Assembly (NCBI GenBank): GCA_021773075.1
Contig: JAJFKT010000026.1
Span: forward strand, 620,356-684,355
Direction of reading: 5' to 3'
Source: Woeseiaceae bacterium
Lineage (GTDB): Bacteria > Pseudomonadota > Gammaproteobacteria > Steroidobacterales > Woeseiaceae
DNA: 64,000 bases
Positions 20,802 through 28,647 of the stretch are shown one piece after another. Within the stretch, counting starts at the first letter, position 1; each line of letters starts with the position of its first letter. The notes under the pieces are model-generated. The model was not told the DNA's origin, did no database searches, and saw only the letters and a list, made by a program, of their open reading frames with translations. The position numbers were made by a program, and so were the translations under genes.

Positions 20802-20848
20802 GTTTTCAGTCCGGCTTGACAGGTGTGCCCGCTAGGGCCTGATTCAGT

Positions 20849-22057
20849 TTGAGCATCCGATTCATGATCATCGATGAGCAGGCGGATTTTCGCAGCTTGC
20901 TTATGCATCACGTCACCACACATTGGTCCGATGCAATAATCACTGCGTATGACCCAACGGCTGCCGGGCATCTTCCCGACGAATTTAGTGGTGCCGGTAA
21001 CGATATTATTTTGCTCGGCAGCCGGCACGGCGAAGATCGAGACGGGGTCGATATTCTGGCTCGATTCGTTCAACGCAGAAATTTTCCGCCGGTGATCTAC
21101 TTTGGTACAGCCGAGGACGAACAGGCTGCAGCCGACCTGCATCCGGACGCTCACTTCATGCGCGATCACCTGAGTCATGATTCACTGATACTCGGCATTA
21201 GCGATGTGTTACTTGCAAATAATCGGATAGCCTCGACCGGTTCGCTCTTCGTTGGCGATATGCGTATCGGGGTCCACCCGCTGATTAAGGGATACAGGTT
21301 CATGCGCAAACTCGGTTCGACCGAGCATTCAGGTGTGTATCTTGCGGAACGAGAATCCACACATTTGCAGGTTGTCCTAAAAGTACTGCGACAAATGCCG
21401 GAGCATGGCGACAGCATCGGCGCGTTCGATCGATTCCTGCAGGAATACGAAACGATCGCGGAGATGGATCACCCGAACATTGTGAAGATCTACGACCTGG
21501 GCGTTGGTGATGATCATGCGCACATTGCGATGGAATATCTCGATGGAGGTGATCTTAGAAACAAAATCGATGCCGGCGTTAGCGAGCGCGAGGCCGTCAG
21601 TTTCTTACGACAAATTTCGGCCGCTTTATCAGCAGTTCATGCCAAGAACGTGCTGCACCGCGATCTCAAACCCGGCAATATCATGCGCCGGAAGGATGGT
21701 AGCGTCGCACTAATCGACTTCGGGCTGGCAAAACGGGCCAAACTCGAGTCTGCGATCACGGATAAGGGCGAAATCTTTGGTACACCCTATTATATGAGCC
21801 CGGAACAAGGCCATGGATCAGCCGTTGACGAACGCAGTGATATATACAGCCTTGGCATAATCTTCTTTGAGTTACTGACGGGTGACAAACCCTATCAAGG
21901 CGGTACCGCAATGGGCATTATTTACAAGCATGCCCGGGCGTCGATTCCGTTGTTGCCGCCACGTTTTGCTAAGTACCAGGCGTTGATCAATATGATGTTG
22001 GCGAAACTCCCGGAAGACCGATTGCAGTCCGCGGCCGAGATTGAAGAGTGGCTATGA
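20849..22057 (+). CDS. Ser/Thr protein kinase with N-terminal pseudo-receiver domain
   Basis: The 402-residue product starts at TTG (an ATG at 20864 is an alternative). Residues 1-125 resemble a response-regulator receiver, but Gly57 (ILLGSRHGED) occupies the phospho-acceptor position and the conserved Lys is missing, so it should not be phosphorylated. Residues about 148-402 form a Hanks-type kinase: glycine loop KLGSTEHSGVYLAE, Lys178, HRDLKPGN (D272), DFG at 290-292, and GTPYYMSPEQ in the activation segment. No C-terminal sensor or transmembrane segment is seen, so it should be cytoplasmic. The stop overlaps the miaE start. Substrate unknown. Confidence 0.88.
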   Translation: MSIRFMIIDEQADFRSLLMHHVTTHWSDAIITAYDPTAAGHLPDEFSGAGNDIILLGSRHGEDRDGVDILARFVQRRNFPPVIYFGTAEDEQAAADLHPDAHFMRDHLSHDSLILGISDVLLANNRIASTGSLFVGDMRIGVHPLIKGYRFMRKLGSTEHSGVYLAERESTHLQVVLKVLRQMPEHGDSIGAFDRFLQEYETIAEMDHPNIVKIYDLGVGDDHAHIAMEYLDGGDLRNKIDAGVSEREAVSFLRQISAALSAVHAKNVLHRDLKPGNIMRRKDGSVALIDFGLAKRAKLESAITDKGEIFGTPYYMSPEQGHGSAVDERSDIYSLGIIFFELLTGDKPYQGGTAMGIIYKHARASIPLLPPRFAKYQALINMMLAKLPEDRLQSAAEIEEWL

Positions 22058-22677
22058 CGGTTCAGGTGCCGGACAACATATCGGCGTTTCTCGACACAGC
22101 AACGCCGGAACTGTGGTTGGACGAAGCGCAGAAGCGAATCCCGGAAATGTTACTTGATCACGCAAACTGTGAGCTGAAGGCTGCATCGACCGCGCTCGGT
22201 TTCCTGTATCGCTATCCGGACCGTGGTGCGTTGGCACAGCGAATGTCGCGACTGGCGCGTGAAGAATTACGCCATTTTGAGCAGGTTCGGTCCATCATGG
22301 AGGATATGGGGATCGCGTTTGAGCGCCTTAGTGCATCGCGATACGCAGGCCGTCTGCGTGATGCTGCGAGACAGGATGAGCCACACAAGTTACTGGACCT
22401 GTTGTTGATCGGGGCATTGATCGAAGCCAGATCCTGCGAACGCTTCGCCAGAATTGCGCCGCGACTGCCTGAAAAACTTGGCAGGTTCTATGGCGGGCTA
22501 TTGGCGTCCGAGGCGCGGCACTTCGAGCACTACATCGCTTTCGCGAAGTCAGAGTGCGGCGTCGAAAGTACTGAGATCGATCATCGTCTGAGTGAGCTGA
22601 AGGCCATTGAAGCTGCCTTGATTTTTGAGCCTGATACAGATTTTCGTTTCCACTCGGGTCTTCCTAGCGCGGCATAG
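22054..22677 (+). CDS. miaE: tRNA-(ms(2)io(6)A)-hydroxylase
   Basis: Hydroxylates the isopentenyl group of ms2i6A37 in tRNA; a ferritin-like diiron enzyme. From the ATG at 22054 (overlapping the kinase stop as ATGA) the product has 207 residues. Diiron ligands are visible in EELRHFEQV, EARSCERF and SEARHFEHY, with an early Glu in HANCELKA. Coupling to a kinase gene is unusual. The 3' end overlaps the convergent lpxH by 14 bases. Confidence 0.93.
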   Translation: MTVQVPDNISAFLDTATPELWLDEAQKRIPEMLLDHANCELKAASTALGFLYRYPDRGALAQRMSRLAREELRHFEQVRSIMEDMGIAFERLSASRYAGRLRDAARQDEPHKLLDLLLIGALIEARSCERFARIAPRLPEKLGRFYGGLLASEARHFEHYIAFAKSECGVESTEIDHRLSELKAIEAALIFEPDTDFRFHSGLPSAA

Positions 22678-23386
22678 TTTCCAGCCGCGGTCCCTCTGCA
22701 TCCCAGCGTACGACACTGCCTTGCTCATACCAGTCGCCAAGTACAATGCGCTTCGCGGACCTGCCATCGAAATTGACGACGTGAATTGCAGGACGATGCG
22801 TGTGACCATGCAACATCGTGCCAACGTTGCTTTCACGCAGGGTCTCGACTACGGCATCTTCGTTGACATCCATAATCTCATCGCTTAGCGCCTCACCACG
22901 AGCCAAACTTTCCTGCCGTGCCTGAATCGCGAAAGCAATTCGCTCTTCGATTGATTTGGCAAGCATCATCGCCTGCCAGGCCGGATCACGTGTCATGGCG
23001 CGAATCTGCTGATATTGCACATCGTCAGTGCACATCGCGTCGCCATGGGTTAGCAATACATCCTCGCCATAAAGACTGACGACCGTCGGATCATCGAGAA
23101 TTTCAAGCCCGGTTTCCTCTGAAAACCTAGCGCCGATTGTGAAGTCACGATTACCGTGCATGAAATACGTCGGTATGCCGGAGTCAGTGAATTTGCGCAG
23201 CGCCAGTTTTATATGCCCGTAGTAGGGGTTAGGGTCGTCGTCGCCCAGCCATGCCTCGAATAGATCGCCGAGGATGTACAGTGCATCTGCCGTGGCTGCT
23301 TCGCCGGCGAGAAAGTCCAGAAACTGCTCGCCTATCTCTGGCCGATTGGCCTCCAGATGCAAATCGGAGATAAAAAGAATCGTCAT
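22664..23386 (-). CDS. lpxH: UDP-2,3-diacylglucosamine diphosphatase
   Basis: Produces lipid X in lipid A synthesis. The ATG at 23386 (MTILFISDLHLE) gives 240 residues, equal to E. coli LpxH; the longer frame invades the upstream gene. Metallophosphoesterase motifs are complete: SDLHLE, GDLFEAWLGDD, GNRDF, THGDAMC and GHTHRP. It begins one base after the stop of the cyclophilin gene, the same ppi-lpxH order as E. coli ppiB-lpxH. Confidence 0.97.
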   Translation of the reverse strand: MTILFISDLHLEANRPEIGEQFLDFLAGEAATADALYILGDLFEAWLGDDDPNPYYGHIKLALRKFTDSGIPTYFMHGNRDFTIGARFSEETGLEILDDPTVVSLYGEDVLLTHGDAMCTDDVQYQQIRAMTRDPAWQAMMLAKSIEERIAFAIQARQESLARGEALSDEIMDVNEDAVVETLRESNVGTMLHGHTHRPAIHVVNFDGRSAKRIVLGDWYEQGSVVRWDAEGPRLETMPR

Positions 23387-23387
23387 C

Positions 23388-24011
23388 CTAGTTGTAAGTA
23401 ATCTGAGACATTTTCTTGATGACAATGGGTACGACAGGAGCAGGCGCTCCGCCGGGACCGTTCGTTATCGAATCAGCATTCACTATCGTATCGATGACTT
23501 CCATTCCCTCGAAAACAAAGCCGAAGACCGTATAGCCCCATTCGCCCCGGATGGTGTGTTTCACCGGATCCAGGTTTGGTGAGGCGGCGTCCTGCCCGAC
23601 ATTGTTAGCCACGTTGATGAAAAACTGTGAGTTTGCTGAGTGCGGGTCGCTGGTTCGTGCCATGGCGATAGTGCCGCGCAGGTTGCTCAATCCATTGCCG
23701 GACTCGTTTGCAACGGTGACACCCGGGTCTTTCAATATGAATCCCGGCGTATAGCCGCCACCCTGGGCCATGAATCCTGGCAAGATGCGGTGAAAAATTG
23801 TGCCATCGTAGAAGCCGGAATCGACCAAATTGAGAAAGTGTACGACGGTCAATGGCGCGGCCTTGCCGTCCAACTCGAGTTTGAATGTTCCCTCGGTCGT
23901 CACAACCTCAATGTGTGGATGGGCTGGCACCCGGCGCGGTGCTTCAGCTTCATCGGCGCAGGCGATTGTGCAGGAAAGTGCGAGTGCGAGCAGCAGCAGC
24001 GTTTTTTTCAT
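23388..24011 (-). CDS. Periplasmic cyclophilin-type peptidyl-prolyl isomerase
   Basis: The 207-residue product has an N-terminal hydrophobic leader (1-18, ending SCTIAC or CADEA), so it is exported and may be a lipoprotein (Cys at 18). The cyclophilin domain (about 33-205) keeps FHRILPGFMAQGG, the SQFFINV strand and GYTVFGFVFEGMEVID. The synteny with lpxH resembles ppiB, but the leader makes it PpiA-like in location. It diverges from the tRNA cluster. Confidence 0.92.
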   Translation of the reverse strand: MKKTLLLLALALSCTIACADEAEAPRRVPAHPHIEVVTTEGTFKLELDGKAAPLTVVHFLNLVDSGFYDGTIFHRILPGFMAQGGGYTPGFILKDPGVTVANESGNGLSNLRGTIAMARTSDPHSANSQFFINVANNVGQDAASPNLDPVKHTIRGEWGYTVFGFVFEGMEVIDTIVNADSITNGPGGAPAPVVPIVIKKMSQITYN

Positions 24012-24114
24012 CGAGAATCCGGGTAAATTGCCAGGGCCAGAGTCGGCAATATACCTGAGCGCGTATGACGCGGCTATGTTACGGAATTAGCGAGGCAATA
24101 CGAGCGAGAATCGC

Positions 24115-24143
24115 TTGATTGCAGCCCCTCGCAGCCGTATGAT
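24115..24143 (+). promoter_or_regulatory. Sigma70 promoter of the tRNA cluster
   Basis: TTGATT at 24115-24120 and TATGAT at 24138-24143 are separated by exactly 17 bases, close to the sigma70 consensus. The following GC-rich discriminator resembles stable-RNA promoters under stringent control. Transcription would start near 24150, about 50 bases before tRNA-Pro. The match is seen; activity is inferred. Confidence 0.7.
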
Positions 24144-24200
24144 CGCACACCGCGCAAGGTCTGGCTCCGGTTGGCCGGTGCGTGGCGGGAAATCGGGTAT

Positions 24201-24277
24201 CGGGGTATGGCGCAGTCTGGTAGCGCATCTGCTTTGGGAGCAGAGGGTCGGGAGTTCGAATCTCTCTGCCCCGACCA
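24201..24277 (+). tRNA. tRNA-Pro (UGG)
   Basis: A 77-base cloverleaf with encoded CCA. The acceptor stem CGGGGTA pairs with TGCCCCG (one G-U). The anticodon stem TCTGC/GCAGA encloses loop TTTGGGA with anticodon TGG, and the T arm has GTTCGAATC. It is first of a four-tRNA run. Confidence 0.96.
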
Positions 24278-24313
24278 GCCGATTATCGGGTCTGGCAGAG
24301 CGGCCGTGATTAT

Positions 24314-24390
24314 GCGCCCGTAGCTCAACTGGATAGAGCACCGGCCTTCTAAGCCGGGGGTTGCAGGTTCGAGTCCTGCCGGGCGCGCCA
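24314..24390 (+). tRNA. tRNA-Arg (UCU)
   Basis: A 77-base cloverleaf with encoded GCCA end. Acceptor GCGCCCG pairs with CGGGCGC. The anticodon stem CCGGC/GCCGG holds loop CTTCTAA with anticodon TCT. The T loop GGTTCGAGTCC is canonical. Confidence 0.96.
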
Positions 24391-24422
24391 TCAGGCGCAA
24401 CGTAGGAAAAAGAAGATACAGT

Positions 24423-24499
24423 GGTGGGTGTAGCTCAGTTGGTAGAGCCCCGGCTTGTGATGCCGGTCGTCGCGGGTTCGAGTCCCGTCATCCACCCCA
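24423..24499 (+). tRNA. tRNA-His (GUG)
   Basis: A 77-base tRNA including the extra 5' G(-1) that pairs with C73, the histidine identity element. The anticodon stem CCGGC/GCCGG holds loop TTGTGAT with anticodon GTG. CCA is encoded. Confidence 0.96.
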
Positions 24500-24515
24500 T
24501 CTAAGAAATCGCGTG

Positions 24516-24591
24516 GGGCCTTTAGCTCAGTTGGTAGAGCAGGAGACTCTTAATCTCTTGGTCCGGGGTTCGAGCCCCCGAGGGCCCACCA
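24516..24591 (+). tRNA. tRNA-Lys (CUU)
   Basis: A 76-base cloverleaf. Acceptor GGGCCTT pairs with AGGGCCC (one wobble). The anticodon stem GGAGA/TCTCT holds loop CTCTTAA with anticodon CTT. CCA is encoded. No clear terminator follows before the decarboxylase gene, so read-through is possible. Confidence 0.95.
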
Positions 24592-24723
24592 CTTTCTCCT
24601 GCGACATCGCCGCCGATGCTCCAATTATCCAGAGGCCGTCGCCGAACAAAGGTGGCGCGAACAAAACCATGAATATTTCGTCTTTTATGGGGAATGGTTC
24701 GTCGAGCGAACGGTCATAAGTAA

Positions 24724-26145
24724 ATGCACAACACAAAATACAAACAAGAAGAACAGGACATTCAGTTGGAATCATTCGCAGGTCCACAGCTGTTAATGGA
24801 TCAATTGAAGATCTTGCTGGATGCTTACGAAGCTGCCGAATCAGATGGTACGTTCTACTCACCAGAGGCAATACGGCAGCGGGTTCCACTATCTATTCAG
24901 GATGATCCGCTGCCGCACGACGAACTGCTGGACGTTCTGAAAGCGGTCGTATTGAGAACACCCAAGACTGCCAACCGACTATTTTTCAACCAATTGTTTG
25001 GCGGTAAAGAAGACCTGGCCGTTGTCGCGGACATGATGGTCGCTCGCATGAACAACTCGAACTACACCTATAAGGTGGCCGGACCGCACGTGCTCATCGA
25101 GCATGAGCTACTGCGAAAAGCCTGCGAGGTCATCGGTTTCAGCGCAGGTGAAGGTACGTTTTGTCCGGGCGGCTCGTTGGGAAATCTCGTCGCGATGATA
25201 CTCGCGCGAAATGCCTGTGACCCCGGTATACGCGATCACGGATTGGCCGGAAAAACCTACGTCGCCTATACCTCCGTAGAAGGCCACTATTCGATCAAGA
25301 AAAACGCCGGCATTCTTGGAGTTGGTCGACACAATGTTCGTGAGATTGGGGTCAACGAGCGTGGGGAAATGCTGGTTGACGAATTCAACCGTCAGGTGCA
25401 ACAGGATCTGGCCGCTGGCCACATCCCCTTTTTCGTCAATCTTACCGCGGGCACTACGGTTTTGGGTGCGTTTGACGATGTGGTCGAGTTTAGCGCTGTG
25501 GCCAAAGCACACAATATCTGGTTACACGTGGATGGGTCATACGGAGCTAGCGTTTTGTTGAGCAAAGAGCGAGCGGCGCTATTGTCCGGTGTAGCGATGG
25601 CGGATTCTGTGTGTTGGAACCCGCACAAAATGATGGGTGTGCCGCTCACCTGTTCTATGTTGCTCAGCAAGAGAAAAGGTTTGCTGGCTGAAAATTTCTC
25701 CGAAGTGTCAGACTATTTGTTTCAGGACGACACAGACGATTTGAATCCGGGCACGAGGTCACTGCAGTGCGGACGTCGCAATGACGCATTTAAGCTTTGG
25801 GCGCTTTGGAAGCAGTTGGGAAACAAGGGCTTTGAGCAACGCCTGGAAAAGCAATTCCTGTTGCGCGACAGTCTCGTTTCGATGATTAACTCAGACCCCG
25901 ATTTTGACTTAATTATCGAACCCGCGTCGCTGAACGTCTGTTTTGAATTCAGCGGCGTTGCCAGCGACAAGATATGTTCCGCCATGGACAAACAAGGCCT
26001 TGGCAAGGTTGGCCACGGTGCATTTATGGGCCGGAATTTCATTCGCATGGTGGTTGTGAATGCAGACTTGACCGCACAGGATCTCGAGAACTTCCTAGAC
26101 TCGATCAAGGCGACTGCCCTCAGTTTGCAGAAGAAAGCTCAATAG
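24724..26145 (+). CDS. PLP-dependent group II decarboxylase (glutamate/cysteine-sulfinate type)
   Basis: A fold-type I pyridoxal-phosphate amino acid decarboxylase of 473 residues. The PLP lysine is K302 in NPHKMMG; FNQLFGG, TAGTTVLGAFDD and HVDGSYGAS (with the Asp that contacts the pyridine N) are typical of the GAD65/67-CSAD branch rather than E. coli GadB. Substrate could be glutamate, cysteine sulfinate or aspartate and cannot be fixed by reading. No strong ribosome site precedes the ATG at 24724. It sits just after the tRNA cluster and 18 bases before a cytochrome c gene. Confidence 0.88.
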   Translation: MHNTKYKQEEQDIQLESFAGPQLLMDQLKILLDAYEAAESDGTFYSPEAIRQRVPLSIQDDPLPHDELLDVLKAVVLRTPKTANRLFFNQLFGGKEDLAVVADMMVARMNNSNYTYKVAGPHVLIEHELLRKACEVIGFSAGEGTFCPGGSLGNLVAMILARNACDPGIRDHGLAGKTYVAYTSVEGHYSIKKNAGILGVGRHNVREIGVNERGEMLVDEFNRQVQQDLAAGHIPFFVNLTAGTTVLGAFDDVVEFSAVAKAHNIWLHVDGSYGASVLLSKERAALLSGVAMADSVCWNPHKMMGVPLTCSMLLSKRKGLLAENFSEVSDYLFQDDTDDLNPGTRSLQCGRRNDAFKLWALWKQLGNKGFEQRLEKQFLLRDSLVSMINSDPDFDLIIEPASLNVCFEFSGVASDKICSAMDKQGLGKVGHGAFMGRNFIRMVVVNADLTAQDLENFLDSIKATALSLQKKAQ

Positions 26146-26163
26146 CATTAACCGGAGAAATCC

Positions 26164-26526
26164 ATGCTAAGTAAGAAACTAGTGATGCTCGTCAGCACAA
26201 TAGCGTTGACCTATGGTGCTCAGGTTTTAGCCGATGACAATGCAGTGACGCGTGGCGAAGAGGTATACGACGATTGTTCTATTTGCCATGGTGACTATGC
26301 CGAAGGCGGCGAAGACTATGGTGCCCCAAAACTGGCTGGCCAGCTTGACTGGTACCTGGTACGACAAATACAGAATTTTCGAGACGAGATACGGGGCACG
26401 CACAAAGATGATGAGTTCGGTCCGGTAATGCAGCCCATGGCTGTTGACCTTGATGACCAGGCGATCGATGATGTGGTCGCTTACATTATGACGCTTGATG
26501 CCAGCGTAGACGCTGACCAGGAATAG
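26164..26526 (+). CDS. Small periplasmic c-type cytochrome (class I, monoheme)
   Basis: The 120-residue product has a signal peptide (about 1-23, ending QVLA-DD) and one heme motif CSICH (C38, C41, H42). The distal Met ligand is probably in MQPMAVD, followed by a terminal helix DDVVAYIMTLD, a fold like cytochrome c553/c4 halves. A clear GGAG ribosome site precedes the ATG. It is likely co-transcribed with the decarboxylase. The partner oxidase or reductase is unknown. Confidence 0.88.
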   Translation: MLSKKLVMLVSTIALTYGAQVLADDNAVTRGEEVYDDCSICHGDYAEGGEDYGAPKLAGQLDWYLVRQIQNFRDEIRGTHKDDEFGPVMQPMAVDLDDQAIDDVVAYIMTLDASVDADQE

Positions 26527-26539
26527 CGCCAAGATTCAT

Positions 26540-26563
26540 AATCAGGGCGCCGGCGCCCTGATT
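26540..26563. terminator. Perfect GC-rich palindrome between convergent cytochrome genes
   Basis: A 24-base perfect palindrome (half-site AATCAGGGCGCC) lies 14 bases past one cytochrome stop and 22 bases from the stop of the convergent one. It would form a strong hairpin in either transcript. There is no good T-run on either side, so a bidirectional terminator is likely but not proven. Confidence 0.55.
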
Positions 26564-26585
26564 ACGTGTTACTCGATGCTACAGA

Positions 26586-27035
26586 TTATTTCGCTTTGGC
26601 TTCTCTGTAGTTGGCTTGTATTACGTCTACCGTAAAAGCGGTCAACGCTGCCAGATCTTCCGAGTCCCAGGCCAGGACATCGTCATTTTTCATCGCGGCA
26701 AGCATGCAGAATTGCACCATCTGTTCTGCATCGACCTCAGCCAACTTGGATTTTTTCGTCGCCATTTTCACCGCGTGCGGATAGTCTGCCTGGAAAGAAG
26801 CCTTGAACATTTTGGTGGCGCCTTTGTGACAGCTGGCACAGGCTTTCTTGCCGTTGTCGCTTACGTTTTTGTCATTCCAGAGTAATTCGCCCTTCGCAAC
26901 CAATTCAGTGCGGTCGCCCTGAAATGCTTCAGTGCCCTCGGGCCGAGTGACTTTTTCCGGCGGTATCCCTGCCGCGGTTGCGCTGAAAGCTGCAAGACTC
27001 AGAACCAGGCTGGCAATCGAAATTACTCTTTTCAT
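26586..27035 (-). CDS. Periplasmic monoheme c-type cytochrome
   Basis: The 149-residue product has a signal peptide (1-22, ending ATAAG) and a single heme motif CASCH (C66, C69, H70) in a lysine-rich segment KKACASCHKG. The context AKGELLWNDKNVSDNG before the heme resembles SoxX-type and related small cytochromes. A distal ligand could be a Met in the AEQMVQFCMLAAMKNDD region. The gene converges on the other cytochrome gene. Function not assigned. Confidence 0.82.
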   Translation of the reverse strand: MKRVISIASLVLSLAAFSATAAGIPPEKVTRPEGTEAFQGDRTELVAKGELLWNDKNVSDNGKKACASCHKGATKMFKASFQADYPHAVKMATKKSKLAEVDAEQMVQFCMLAAMKNDDVLAWDSEDLAALTAFTVDVIQANYREAKAK

Positions 27036-27189
27036 TTTTCCACTCCGTAGGTTTCAGCCCGTTCGAACATGTGTGGCGTGAAAGTTCCCAATGATCTCGC
27101 GCCGGGTAGGCGGCGCTGCGCTGAATGAAGAGTTCGGCACTGCGGTTGGTGCTGATACTTATTGCCGTGACGCGGCAACCGCTGTGAGC

Positions 27190-27867
27190 TTAAGGTGCCA
27201 GCCGTTCGATAAGCCAGCTGCCGTCGTCCTGCTTCGAATATTGAAATCGATCGTGCAGGCGATTACGGCGACCTTGCCAGAACTCGACCTGTTCCGGAAC
27301 AACGCGATAGCCGCCCCAGAATGAGGGCAGCGGTATTTCTTTGTTGCTGAACTTCTGCTTCACTTCCTGAAATTTGTTTTCCAGTAAGGAGCGCGACGTA
27401 ATCACGCTGCTTTGCGCAGAGACCCACGCGCCGATCTGGCTACCACGCGGCCGTGAGATGAAATACTTCAGGGTCTCTGTGGTGGGAATGCGCTGTGCCT
27501 TGCCGCGAATTTTTACCTGTCGTGCCGCATCGGACCAAAAGAACAGCATTGCGACGTTCGGATTGGCATCGATATGCGCCGCTTTATTACTTTCGTAATT
27601 CGTGAAAAAGACGAAGCCGTCTTCGTCGAAGTACTTCAAAAGGACGGTGCGACTGGAGGGACGGTTGTCGCTGTCAACTGTTGATACGGACACCGCATTT
27701 GGGTCCATCGGCACGGTTTCGCAGGCGTAGCGGAACCAGTCCTCAAATTGAAGAGTTGGATTATCTGCCAGATCCTCCCGGTCCAGGACAAAACCCGTCG
27801 CAGAGCGCCTCAGGCCCGAGACATTCATGCCGTGATTGTCCGAACTTTTCGTGTCGTTGCTTGCCAT
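27190..27867 (-). CDS. pdxH: Pyridoxamine/pyridoxine 5'-phosphate oxidase
   Basis: An FMN enzyme making pyridoxal 5'-phosphate. The 225-residue product has the FMN/substrate motifs SSRTVLLKYFDEDGFVFFTNY, RQVKIRGKAQR and SRPRGSQIGAWVSAQS, and ends with the typical WQGRRNRLHDRFQY and WLIERLAP. Full length. It lies near the PLP-dependent decarboxylase, a weak functional link. It diverges from the DoxX gene. Confidence 0.97.
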   Translation of the reverse strand: MASNDTKSSDNHGMNVSGLRRSATGFVLDREDLADNPTLQFEDWFRYACETVPMDPNAVSVSTVDSDNRPSSRTVLLKYFDEDGFVFFTNYESNKAAHIDANPNVAMLFFWSDAARQVKIRGKAQRIPTTETLKYFISRPRGSQIGAWVSAQSSVITSRSLLENKFQEVKQKFSNKEIPLPSFWGGYRVVPEQVEFWQGRRNRLHDRFQYSKQDDGSWLIERLAP

Positions 27868-27925
27868 ACGCTAATACTAAGGTTCACGGGCCCATTAGCC
27901 AATGGGGAATCACTCCAATCCACTG

Positions 27926-27931
27926 TATAAT
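27926..27931 (+). promoter_or_regulatory. Candidate -10 element for the DoxX gene
   Basis: A consensus TATAAT hexamer sits 32 bases before the ATG of the DoxX gene. No good -35 hexamer is visible at 16-18 bases upstream. The same ACTGTATAAT string recurs at 28470 before tRNA-Leu. Confidence 0.4.
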
Positions 27932-27963
27932 CGGTTCCATAAAGAAATGACCGGAGTCCAGCG

Positions 27964-28443
27964 ATGTCCAATCTGAATGAATTCAGCAGCAAAAAAGCGC
28001 CCCATCTTTGGCCGATTACGCTATTGCGGGTATACACGGGCGTTTTCTTCGCGTTCCACGGTTTCGGAAAAATCCAGCGTGGCGGGTTTGCCAATGGTCT
28101 GGAGGGCTTTGTCAAAAGCAACCTCGAGAATAGCTATGGATTCATTAGGCCCTTTCTTGAGTCAGTAGTGTTGCCGAACAAAGCACTCTTCGGTGTCCTC
28201 GTATCCTGGGGTGAACTGCTTATAGGCCTCAGCCTGATTGTGGGTCTGGCCACACGCTATGTATCCGTTGCCGGTGCCGTTATGGTTGCGGCCTTCTGGT
28301 TCACCAAGGGCCAGAGTTTTATGGCAGGGCAGAATCATGATTCCATCTGGTTCATGATATTCGTGGTTTTGGCGGCTGTTCATGCGGGCCGTATTCACAG
28401 CCTCGATGACCGGCTGTCGGACCGGTTTCGCTTCTTGTCATAG
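27964..28443 (+). CDS. DoxX family membrane protein
   Basis: The 159-residue product has four hydrophobic helices (about 17-35, 75-95, 96-116, 124-142). It carries the DoxX signatures LLRVYTGVFFAFHGFGK and VSWGELLIGLSLIVGLATR. A GGAG ribosome site precedes the ATG. Family members have been linked to quinone or sulfur redox and oxidative stress; no specific role can be set here. Confidence 0.9.
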   Translation: MSNLNEFSSKKAPHLWPITLLRVYTGVFFAFHGFGKIQRGGFANGLEGFVKSNLENSYGFIRPFLESVVLPNKALFGVLVSWGELLIGLSLIVGLATRYVSVAGAVMVAAFWFTKGQSFMAGQNHDSIWFMIFVVLAAVHAGRIHSLDDRLSDRFRFLS

Positions 28444-28469
28444 GGTTCCAATCCGCAACTTTGTCACTG

Positions 28470-28475
28470 TATAAT
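28470..28475 (+). promoter_or_regulatory. Candidate -10 element for tRNA-Leu
   Basis: A consensus TATAAT lies 45 bases before the first base of tRNA-Leu and 26 bases after the DoxX stop. The following GC-rich CCCGGC could act as a stable-RNA discriminator. The -35 region (near TTCCAA) is weak. Confidence 0.5.
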
Positions 28476-28520
28476 GCCCGGCTGGATGGAAAGTGCGGGT
28501 ATAGAATCGCACAGGATTTT

Positions 28521-28605
<85 letters not shown>

Positions 28606-28647
28606 TATCCAAGCCAAAAAAGTAACCGAACGTAGAGAACTAATAGA

